NCBI GenBank assembly: GCA_013076295.1
Contig: RQOL01000531.1
Coordinates: 3,100,001-3,164,000, forward strand
Direction: 5' to 3'
Length of the DNA stretch: 64,000 bases
DNA from: Sanderia malayensis
Lineage: Eukaryota; Cnidaria; Scyphozoa; Semaeostomeae; Pelagiidae
This document shows positions 15,607 through 26,000 of this stretch, piece after piece. The notes under the pieces were generated by a model. The model ran no database searches, had not been told where the DNA came from, and saw only the letters and a list, made by a program, of their open reading frames with translations. The stretch's first letter is position 1. Each line of letters begins with the position of its first letter. Made by a program: the position numbers and the translations under genes.

Positions 15607-16847
15607 TCAATTATTTTTATGATTTGTACACCCATTCCCGTTGCCAATCTGCTTGCTGTGTGAAAGGAAAAGGACATTTGTTGGCTCCACCTCCACAAGT
15701 GATCGCTGCTTTCGATTTTGAGATGACATAAGAAATTCCTTGGCATCTTTGCTCTCTTGGGATGGTAATGTATTTCGAAATGAAATAGCTCGCTCAGTTT
15801 TAGATGAATGAAAGCTCACAACATGTCTTCCACATGTAAAGATGTGATAGATAATTTTCTTAAATGCCCGTCTATAGTCAGTGTTACGATAGGCATAAAT
15901 CAATGGATTCATTGTACTATTGCTGTAATGCAAGTACTTGATTGCAGGAATTACACTTGAAAACACAGAATTCCAACATGAACAATAGTCAGCCAAGATA
16001 TTGAATAAAAAAAATGGAAACCAACAAAGTAAGAACAAGATGATGACAATACCGATCATGGCTGCTAATCGAACTTCTTTTCTGAATGTGTTGTGTTGGA
16101 AAACTCGAGTTCTGACAGCATGAAAGATCATGATATAAGAACAGATGATAATGGTAGTTGGCAGTAAGAAGATTATGATAACAAGAATGATAATGCTGTG
16201 TTGAAATGGATGGAAATCTTTCAAAATATAAGCAAAGATGAAAGTAAGAAGAATAGATATGATCCATACTGATGCGATTCCGCCATATATGATGGGCCGA
16301 TTTCTTGCCAAGTTTCTGTGTTTGGCAGGGGATATGACAGCAAATGTTCTTTCTATGCTGATTATTGTTAGATTGAGAATGGACGCTGAGCCACATAAAA
16401 TGTCAAATGCAATATATGTTTTACCAGCAATCGTAAAATAGTGGATCGTACCTGTTTCAAAATTAATTAGAGTTTAATCACAGTGTGGTTTCATTGTCAA
16501 TATGCATTGTAAAGAATACTAAATTTGGAAAAAGTAAAGTCGATTTATTTGTAAAAGTAAAGTTTTGTTTACTTGCCGTTTCTTATGCACAACCAAAATG
16601 GCAAGGAAAACGTGCCAACCAAAATGTCAGATAAAGCCAAATTGATGACGAAATAATTTGTCACAGTTCGCAGCTTCCTATCAACAATGGAGAAGGAGAA
16701 GCACACCAGACTATTGCCAGTTATGATGCATATCATAAGAAACACAAGGAAAACAATTTCAACTGCCCCAGCACTATCGTATCTTTCTCCGTTAAAAATC
16801 GGTGCTTTTGTCGTTGTTGAGTTCGTAATGTTGGTCAAGTTATACAT
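15607..16847 (-). CDS. Rhodopsin-class GPCR, amine-receptor-like
   Basis: Two exons, 16577..16847 and 15607..16451, give 371 residues with seven hydrophobic segments. The N-terminus carries NxT/NxS sites (NLTNITNSTTT). Signatures: TM1 GNSL, TM2 NLALSDI, TM3 FDILCGSASILNLTIISIER with Asp107 at the amine-binding position 3.32, TM6 CWFPFFLFN, TM7 NSTMNPLIYAYRN and a following basic helix. The TM3 end reads ERT instead of DRY. TM5 lacks the serines that bind catechol hydroxyls. Asp3.32 and CWxPFF suggest a biogenic-amine ligand, but I cannot name it. The single intron is GC-AG (GCAAGT donor); only that choice keeps NGTIHYF in frame. A possible 5' UTR exon ends at a GTGAGT donor near 17253. Confidence 0.88.
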
Positions 16848-19689
16848 GTTGATCTTGTTTCAAATGTTCTACGAACAAAGAACGAAGTGCTTATAGTAAT
16901 ACGTTCAGACGCACTTCAAATAAATGCTGTTAGGTGATTGTATATGTAGAAGAAATAAGAATAAAAGACGACTATGCATGAGATGGTTATCGTAAACAAG
17001 GCAGCCACACCCCGGTGCGTGTTTGGACCTTGTCCAGAGGACCTCAATTTACTCTCCTCTTTAATTAATAAATTCTAAGTTTGCATATTATACTCAGTTG
17101 AATATTATAAGATGGAGTACTTTTGTATATAAATACTTATTGATTTAGCTAAATAAAATCTACAGCGAAAAGACAATTTTGACATGCAATTATGCATATA
17201 TATTTTGAGGCATGAAACATTGAATAAAGTAGAAATAAAGATACAAACTCACCATAAAGGTAGCTGAAGATATGAAAAACAAGGCAAGAGTTTGACATTA
17301 ACTTGAATAATGAAGTAATAAATACGAGAGACTTCTTTTGATTAAAGCACCATCTGTTCTTACTTCATGCAGATGCATAATCTTTACTTCATATGAATAA
17401 GAATCTCCAAAGTAAAATATAAAACAGCTGTCTCATCGTAAGATTTTCTTCAAATGAAGGCTTGTGTATAGAAATATACTTTATCATTGTTTGGATAAAA
17501 TATGTTGTTGTTTTCACAGTCATTTGCAGATGTTTTCATTGTAATCTGTATCTCATGCAGACGTTTTTCGGAGTCCGAGATTTTTGATTAAGCAAAATTT
17601 TGACGCTATCGTAAATCTTAATTAAGGATTACTATTGCTCGTGATAATGAGCGCAACAAGTATTGGATTGAAGAATAATGTTTTTAAACTTTTATAAATC
17701 TGTCCTTCATTAAAAATTAAAATCACGGACCAAAATTGAGCTTTCCATGCTGGATATAGCTGTTTTAATGGCAAATAGCAGAGAGCAAAGCTGCGTATAG
17801 TCACACTTATACATGGATTTAATTTTTCGGTACTCATTTAGAATGAATTACACAGATTTTAATAGAAAAAGTGTAACATACTTTAGTAATAATAGCTTCC
17901 GCTAAGCATACCTATTTGCTGAAATTTTTTCTTCAATGTCAGATTGAAAGAGGACGTGGAATTGCTGCAGGTTACTGCGAAGGAGCTGCAGTATATATTT
18001 TCCTGTTTGTCTTCAAAATAAGAAAAACTTGGTCACAGAATAGAGACCTTCTCTATTCTGTGACTTGGTAGACTATTCTCTGCTTAAAAATGTGTAAATA
18101 TGTGCTTGCCCTTGTGCTTCTTTCATGGATATAAATAATTGAAAAGGCAATCAATATTGTTTCTTGCATTCTTGGAGGCCGCCAAATCAATAGTGGAATG
18201 ACGCAAGCAGTTCTTTGCTTATTCATTTTGTGTTTTGTTTATCAATACTTGCAGCATTTCAATCTATTTTAACAATAGAAATTCTAGTCCTAAAACATCC
18301 AGTGCTGGTAGAATTGGTCAATATTTAAACACGAAAAACATCTCCGATATCATATTGAATGAAACGAAGAAGATCAGATACTTCCACACTGTGTTAAAAT
18401 TAATTAAAACCCGTTTCATTAATTGTTGGTTTGAAGGACAAAATGATTTCATTAATCCGCCCTAAATTTAGTCCACATATCGTTTGACTTCTATCTGCAA
18501 GCTGCAGGCACACACAAAAACCACAAACCACTACCAAGAGTTCTAATAATTATTGCATTACTTATGGTAAGCTGCTAGTTGTATGCAAAAGGTAAGGCAT
18601 TTAAAATGAATTAAATATAAACTTACCAGATTTATCACCATTTTGCTTCATCAACTTACTTCTGATTTTAAATGTGTCTTCCAGTAAACATTGTCCAACT
18701 CTTACAAAAGGATTCTAATGCACTCCAAAGTATCAAGAAGAATATTTCGTTGTTTTTGAGAACGTGTTGTTATCATGCAAGCTGCTTCGAGTTAGACTCA
18801 GCTCAGCTGTTTTTGTTATCAAACGACCAGGCATGTCTTTGCCCCACTGAGCAAAATACAATAAAATTGCTTGCCATTGAAACTGATTTCATTCACTTCA
18901 ATAATCAATTTCATCTAAGGAAGCAAGATAAACAGCATCAATAAAACATAACAAATAAGAAGATTGATAATGCATTTTGATAAAAAGAAGCCTTCTGTTA
19001 TGAATAAAACCCACCATTTTACAGTGAATAGTAATAACAACATACAACCATTTATTATTATAACAAACTATGCAAATTCTTCGTATACCAGAATTTCTTG
19101 GCTTTCACCCTATTTATGGTTCGAAAAGTTTCTTAGCAAGTTTCTTAACACCCAAACCTACTTTTCCTTAATTCATCGTCCTTCTCTTTATCTTTTTCAT
19201 CGCCAATGTTACCTGGACTATTATTGAAATTACTTGAAGTTACGCGAACACCGAGATGTCCTTGAACACCGCAGTTGATCAAAAGACTATGGAATCCTCA
19301 TATTTAATTAAGGCTTCGGTGCAACGTACGTGCACGTTGCCAGGTTACTTTGCACTTAGATGTATGGAACCAGTTGGGCTCATTGAAGCCACTAACATGT
19401 TCAGGGTTTCTGTTCTTCATAAATGTTGAAGTAAAGGGTATTTACAAGTAACCGCGCTTGAATAATATGTGTTATTTAATATTAAATACCCTGTAAATTA
19501 TATTATATTTGCTCAGTTTCATTTCATCTAGCTCAGTGCTGGAGCTCAGTTTTGATTTCCGCAAAAGAAATTGATTTCCTGTGTTTACCCTTAGTGAACA
19601 GCACCATATCATTAGCGAGACATCGCCTAACGAACTTCTCACTACCGTTCCCCCAGCTCTGGGGCGCATTCTTACAGAAACACCCCACG
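16848..19689. other. Gene-poor stretch upstream of the GPCR
   Basis: About 2.8 kb without a recognised gene. It must contain the GPCR promoter and 5' UTR. A possible untranslated exon lies just above 17253 on the minus strand, and a perfect hairpin is at 18032-18064. Short minus-strand segments near 18627-18651 (ATG followed by a GTAAGT donor) and 19150-19230 (an acidic/basic frame ending in FGC-stop) look mildly coding, but I could not link them into a gene. Confidence 0.4.
18032..18064. other. Perfect 14-bp stem hairpin
   Basis: GTCACAGAATAGAG at 18032-18045 and its exact reverse complement at 18051-18064 are separated by ACCTT. The isolated hairpin is not inside a gene or a recognised transposon. 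It is too short for a typical animal pre-miRNA. Confidence 0.6.
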
Positions 19690-19955
19690 ACACAACACCC
19701 TAGACTCCTGGGTATTGCACTACCATGAGCTCTAGTGAGTACATATAGATGAAGTCTAACTCTCGAGCATCATGGCGAAGCCACTGAAATCCAAAGGTTT
19801 TGTTTGACCAAAAGTTGGGCTCTCACTCCCAACGACAACAAGCTTGTCTGTCTCTCACCCCAACATATTGACCAGGCTATGTGGCTGTGGGAGACTCGAA
19901 CCCGCCACCTTCGGCCTTCCACACCGACGCCTTACCAACATAGCTAACAAGTCAC
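19690..19955 (-). mobile_element. tRNA-derived SINE (minus strand)
   Basis: Read on the minus strand, the head has an A-box-like TAGCTATGTTGGTAAGGC (about 19929-19946) and a B-box GGTTCGAGTC (19893-19902) at tRNA-like spacing. A tRNA-unrelated body of about 190 bp follows. No acceptor-stem pairing is visible, so it is a SINE head and not a tRNA gene. The 3' end is set only approximately. Confidence 0.7.
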
Positions 19956-20080
19956 GCTTATATAAGGTGTCGTAAAGTTCCTTAAATTTTCAAAACATGG
20001 CCCCATTTTTATTTAAAAAAATGAGTGTAATATGCTGAAGATCAGGGTATATCCTAATGTGGTAACAACATTCTCGCGCA

Positions 20081-20375
20081 TTACGAAATAATATTTAATT
20101 TACACAATATAATATTTAATTCCAAAACGCCCCTGAAAAATTTCAAACATATAGCACATTGATTGCCGAATTTCAGAATACATTTTGGCTACAAGAAGAA
20201 AGCCAAACTAGTTGTATAAGTATATTAATAAATGTGTACAAACCTTCGGCATGTTGTCCACCGAAAAACACTTTAATTCTTTGAGCCTCGTTTTCAGGCC
20301 TCCGAAACAGGCATAGTCCAACGAGTCAAACAAATCTTTTTCACATTTGTGTTGTGGATTGCCATTATATTTCAT
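20081..20375 (-). CDS. Putative small two-exon gene, unknown
   Basis: Exon 20244..20375 opens with ATG and runs 44 codons to a GTTTGT donor; after a 55-bp intron with a strong pyrimidine tract (TTTCTTCTTGTAG), 20081..20188 continues in phase 0 to a stop, for 79 residues in total. The first exon has balanced composition (DLFDSLDYACFGGLKTRLKEL); the second is Cys/Ile/Leu-rich and less convincing. I recognise no family. It could instead be the first exon of a longer gene whose other exons I did not find. It lies downstream of BNIP3 on the same strand. Confidence 0.3.
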
Positions 20376-20574
20376 TGTAAGTTCAAAATTGTGGAGAGTA
20401 AAGGAAGCACGTTAGAAATTGGAACATCACATCACATTGGAAAAATCATTGCCTATTATAAAGATTTTTAAAAATTATGTACTAGCTAACTTTCTATATA
20501 TGTTAAGAAAATGACTAACAATCTAACAAAACCACAATAATAATAACAATAATAATAAAACATTATAGTTTTGA

Positions 20575-20575
20575 C

Positions 20576-20611
<36 letters not shown>

Positions 20612-20615
20612 TTAA
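20575..20615. repeat. AAT trinucleotide microsatellite
   Basis: About a dozen ATA/AAT repeats in a wider AAT-rich stretch between BNIP3 and the putative small gene. Confidence 0.9.
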
Positions 20616-20777
20616 AAACAATAATAACAATTAATATAATAGTATATTAAATAATTATCAATATCGATATGAGAATGGATACTGTCAATTCAACAAAAGC
20701 TCACAGGAATATCCTCTTTGTTAATTGCCACTGTTTACTTTGAAATCGATGATGCCCAATGTCTTCCAAAATATACT

Positions 20778-21779
20778 CTAAAACGATTTTGATTTTCGGG
20801 AATAAATTTCAACATAAATACTTGAAAAAAATAGATAAAAGGATAGATAAAAAGATGGTTAGAAGCTTACCCAATACCAAATGAAATCGCATGAGAAACT
20901 ACCAATATTGGAATGATTACCACAATAGTCACACCACCCAAATCAGCACTAATAAATTGCAAAATATACAAAAAATTAAATTTTGACCCACAAATGCACC
21001 GAAACAGTGGGTTCGTTTACCTTTATCTTGTTAATAGAATACCTTTTCATTACTTTTGTCCTTCTGATGCTTAATCCTGAAGTTTTGGCAGTTGTTGGAT
21101 GTTGCATGTTATTTTTTCTACAAAAATAGTTATTTTGAAGAAAGTTACGTGTTACAAGTTGTAAAAAAATTACACAGACACGGATATGTAATATTATTAG
21201 CAATCAATATTATACAAGTAGATATGTCATATTATATGGAAATATATATGATGGAGATTACTTTGAAGGTCTTTGTTCTGGACGACTTGCCCATGCTTGA
21301 ACCCAATCAGATTTACCACCTTGGCTTGTTGCAACATTCCTTGATTTCATCCACAAAAAGAAACCAATATTAGATTTTTCTAATTGCTAATATAAAGACT
21401 CAATTAATATTTTTCTTATATAATAATATTACAACAACAATTGTTGAATAAATAAACCTGGATTGTTTCAATTGTTCTTCGACAGCATCAGCTAAAAGTG
21501 TTTCCATTTCCTCTTCATCTGATAATTTTGGGGATGTTTCAAGACTTCGGCCATTTCTTGATGCTTCAAGCTTAACCCATGAACCTGCATTCATTTCAAA
21601 ATACATGAAAAACATAAAATATATAATAGAAAATTGTCCACTCTCGTTCTCTGCTAATCTGATTAAATGAAGTAAAAAGTCAAGCCTTGGTTATGAGTGA
21701 GCCTAAACAATTTCTCAAATTAATAATTACCATTCATAGATTCATTTGAACTTTCACTTTCGTTTCCCCATTTGAACAT
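20778..21779 (-). CDS. BNIP3: BNIP3 / NIX mitophagy receptor
   Basis: Six small exons give 149 residues: 21731..21779, 21458..21584, 21262..21339, 21043..21117, 20871..20948 and 20778..20820. The N-terminal GSWVKL matches the conserved LC3-interacting motif (WxxL). The middle SDWVQAWASRPEQRPSK matches the BNIP3 box, then HPTTAKTSGLSIRRTKVMK, then one C-terminal membrane anchor VIIPILVVSHAISFGIGIYV and a short tail ending KSKSF. Family members sit in the outer mitochondrial membrane and recruit LC3/GABARAP for mitophagy. Human BNIP3 is 194-259 residues, so this is short. In the anchor the Ser-His pair is kept, but the AxxxGxxxG dimer motif reads SxxxGxxxE. Confidence 0.93.
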
Positions 21780-22086
21780 TCTGTTTTGCTTAGCAATTAA
21801 CAATAGTTCTCTGCTTTTCAGGATTAGAATGCTCAAAATAAATTTATCTGCGAAGACGCTTATAGTAAACAAAGAAAAATAATAAATAATAATAAACCTC
21901 GCTCTCATTGCTCTGAAAAAGAGGCTAAGTAAATGACGTCATTTATCATGCCTTCTATCGTATATTCAGGAAATATTAATAAGCAAGAAATTTGCGACAA
22001 GCTATTTTAAACATTATTGAGCATTATTGAATTATAAAATGTCATGTTGTAAGAAAATAGACATTGGTACACATACCCTTTTAAAT
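21780..22086. other. BNIP3 upstream region
   Basis: About 300 bp, AT-rich, between the BNIP3 start and the Penelope-derived palindrome. It includes a TGACGTCA site at about 21935, a CREB/ATF-type palindrome, which may be regulatory. Nothing coding is seen. Confidence 0.4.
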
Positions 22087-22982
22087 ATTTCAAAATGTAT
22101 ACGACGACGAGAACAGACATGAGAAAAACCAGAGACAAATTCAGTTAATAATTGAGTTAATAATTGACAAATCCATGAAATAATAGACAAATCCGTTAAA
22201 ATGACAAAACCAGTAAAATTACATGACGTTTCGCTGAGTAACTGTCAGCATCCTCAGATGATAAGAAGTAAAGTAAATGCAATATTTATATATTAGCAAA
22301 CAAAGGCATAACTAAGAGAAAGGAATACAATCATGAAAAAGTTGAGAGGCAACATACAAGTTAAAATGCAATTAGAAAAACAAAGAAAACAAAGAAAACG
22401 ACAATAAGTTAATTAAAATAGCTGCAGGGGAATGCTAGACGTTTGATTGTTAAGGGAGGGGTGGTCACGTAGGATGAGAAGGCTTTCAAACAAAAGGAGA
22501 TCAAATTCATTGGATGAGGCCACTCCTGACAACTTTTCTATTTTAAAGAAAGCATCCAATGAATTTGATCTCCTTTTGTTTGAAAGCCTTCTCATCCTAC
22601 GTGACCACCCCTCCCTTAACAATCAAACGTCTAGCATTCCCCTGCAGCTATTTTAATTAACTTATTGTCGTTTTCTTTGTTTTCTTTGTTTTTCTAATTG
22701 CATTTTAACTTGTATGTTGCCTCTCAACTTTTTCATGATTGTATTCCTTTCTCTTAGTTATGCCTTTGTTTGCTAATATATAAATATTGCATTTACTTTA
22801 CTTCTTATCATCTGAGGATGCTGACAGTTACTCAGCGAAACGTCATGTAATTTTACTGGTTTTGTCATTTTAACGGATTTGTCTATTATTTCATGGATTT
22901 GTCAATTATTAACTCAATTATTAACTGAATTTGTCTCTGGTTTTTCTCATGTCTGTTCTCGTCGTCGTATACATTTTGAAAT
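22087..22982. mobile_element. Inverted pair of Penelope-like element 3' ends
   Basis: Two arms of 430 bp (22087-22516 and 22553-22982) are near-identical reverse complements around a 36-bp spacer centred at 22534.5. Each arm encodes, reading outward, the same frame ending ESLLILRDHPSLNNQTSSIP...LF-stop (minus strand to 22413, plus strand to 22656). That looks like the C-terminal end of the GIY-YIG endonuclease of Penelope-like retroelements. No reverse transcriptase is present, so both halves are 5'-truncated. The AGTTACTCAGCGAAACGTCATG motif downstream of the stop is present in both arms. Confidence 0.7.
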
Positions 22983-23096
22983 TTCTGCATGCAATTCGTT
23001 TTCCGCCTGGTATCCCTTTTAAATACTAATTGAAGATATTAGTGGATGCAAAAGCACCATGAAATTTTTTTATGTAATAGATAAAATTGTCCCACT

Positions 23097-26000
23097 TTAA
23101 CAATTCAAATGTCCACCAAAAGGATCGACCACACCTAGATATAAAAGAGATAACTACATTAAAAAGTTGAAAAAAGTCATATATAGTAATGAGAAAGAAT
23201 AAAAATGATGTACATACCTTTGAAAAATGCTTTGTAGATTACCATTTGATTATTAGTAGCGCCAATTGCGAAGACTCCATCGGTTGTTACAATTGTATCA
23301 ATGTATCTTATTCCAACATCTGGAATCGATAAGCATTTTTCAAAACCTGTAATTCCTCTCCAAGGACACAAACCAAAACCATTTTCTGGACTCGCATAGG
23401 CGAGATAAGACCTTTTGTAAATGAAACCAAACTTTACTGATGAAGCTGTGAGAAAAAAGTAATATTTTAATTAACATCGATATAATATTGCAAATAAATA
23501 ATGTAAACAATATGTTGTGATAATAAGAAAATGTAAATTACCTGGCAGAAGTACTCTTTGATAGAAATAAAATATATTCTTGGCCGGTGTAAATTCATAT
23601 ATTTTAACATCACGTGAAGTACTATGCCTTCCTTCAGCCGAAGCAAGCATAATCTTATCATTGATCATTCCAACTTCAATAGAAGAAACTTCTCTTGTCG
23701 GAATTTGCTGTATCTTTGTCGCTTCTAATGTAGTTCTATTTAATTTGAATACTTCGATATAGTAAATGTTGACAAGAACACTTGCAGTGACAAGAAATGT
23801 CGAGCCGTTGTTTACGAATGTTCGAGTCATGGCTGGTTTTTGAGTCAAGATGGAACCAAGGGATGAAGTCGGCGTTGTAAATAAATCACTTGATAATAAT
23901 TTCACAGGAATCAATGCCATTATATTAGCCGTAAGAACCTGGTCCCTCTTTATCATCTGTATACTTGAATATAATGATAACGTCACATTGAAATAAGATG
24001 CGAACCTTCCAGTGATTTTATCATATCGTAGGATCTCGGGGTAGGTGGAACAACCATCCGTAAGTTGGCCCCAATGACCAACAAATAAATAGACTTCATT
24101 GGCAACTGGATAGAAATACATGTTGATTGCTCTGGTTCTAATCACTTGATGTATGACGCAAGATAGTGATGTGGTACATTTTAAAATATGAGCTGGGCCA
24201 CAAGATGAACCAGAATATCTTGCAATCGATACGAATTCATAATCACCAATTGAAATCGAGTGAACTTGGCCAAGATTAGCCTTGTTCAAAGATCCAATTT
24301 TCTCAACTGACGTCAGATATATCTCGGCACCTACAAATAAAGAAAACATAAACATTGTTAAGTTAAGATAAACAAAAAGAAATACCAACGGTCATACTTT
24401 ATTGAGAGGCAAGGATTGAAAAGCAAACCTGCAGCTGTCATTAAAATTTTTGTTTTCTTGCAAATTGTTGGAAGCGAAGAATTCAGAGTTTGTAGTTGAT
24501 GCATTGATAATTTCTTCAGCTGATTCATGTTATTGTACATATTCCCAATCCTGATGTTATTAATATAACCATCCACTTGAATATTACCTGTAAAAAGGTG
24601 ATACATAGCCTTAATAGAAAGACAAAGTTAATGTCACACGCTCATCATATTTCAATATAATGAAAGAACATCTTTATAATGACTTACCGCTCACTTTAAG
24701 ATTCTTCATGAAAGTATTCATTCCGCCATAGACTTTTTTATCGTGATTTAAACTGGCAATTTCCTTTTCCAACTTCTTTAAATTGATGCCGTTAATCAAT
24801 CCCGTTATATTCATATCTTTCACAACAGTAATAGTTGATTTGAATGTCTTCTTACCAGAAATCAATGATGGCTTATTTAGTAATATTAAATCTTTTGATA
24901 CATCAATGTTATTGATCTTCGCATTGTTTACCATGTTGAGATCTCCTAAGATTTTTACTCGAGATTCGAACTGCTTTATTCCAGTTATATTCTGATTGGT
25001 TGACAAGGTAACTCGTGACTTTGCGAATTCTGAAAGATCCACTCCATCAACTGTGCCAGTAACTTCGATACTCTTATTTGCATTCAAATTTTCAAACTCT
25101 TTGTATCCAATAATAACTTGATCATCTTTCTTTGTTACTATATCTCTTGTAACATTGATATTGTTGACAAGCCCATTTGAAATTATATTTCCATCAAAAC
25201 TGACATGGTTTGAAAATGAATAATTACCATGTAGTACTTGATTTGTCGATATTCTCACAACATTTTCATTGAGTTTTCTGATATTTACGCCGTTAATAAG
25301 CCCAACTGACTTCAGGTTTTTGGCTGTTAATTTGGAATTAATGTATGTTCCATTTATTGAAGTGAATATTTTGTTCGCACACAGTACTTGCTCCTCTGAC
25401 TTCAACATTGCATCTGATAATAAATTTGTCACGTTTATTCCATTAACATCCTTTTGAAAAATTACATCTCCTCTGATTGTGACATCTTTCTTGAAAATTT
25501 TCTTTCCACCAATTATTGCCTTGTCGTTTATATGAACCGATGTTAAATTCAATTCGGATATATCAACTTCATTAACTGTTCCATTTATATCGATACTTCC
25601 ATTGACGTTAAAACCAGATTCAAAAACAAGATGGGCGGATACATTCTGATTTTCATTAATCTTCATAATTTCTTTATCCAATGCTGTCAAATTTAAACCA
25701 TTAATATATTTTCCAACATGCAGGCCGTCTCTAATATTCAGTGAACCAGCAAACATTTTGTATCCATAAATAGTTTGATTTCCAAAAGTTAACATCAAGT
25801 CATTAAAATTGATCCCAACTACCGTTCCGTTGATTTTCATGGTGCCAATACTAACATTGTTCAAGAAATGCAATGATCCTGAGATTGTTTGGCTTTCGTT
25901 CTTTTTTGCGGTCTCATTCACGAACTTTGGCAGATTAAAGCCATTTACTGTAAGACTTTCTAAATTTCCATTGAGCACAACAGATCCAGTGAACACTTTG

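Noticed and set aside
19883..19955. Functional tRNA gene
   Set aside because: A- and B-boxes are present but no acceptor stem or cloverleaf pairing, and a long unrelated tail follows.
21092..21373. Plus-strand frame of 93 codons
   Set aside because: Antisense to BNIP3 exons 3 and 4 and the intron between them.
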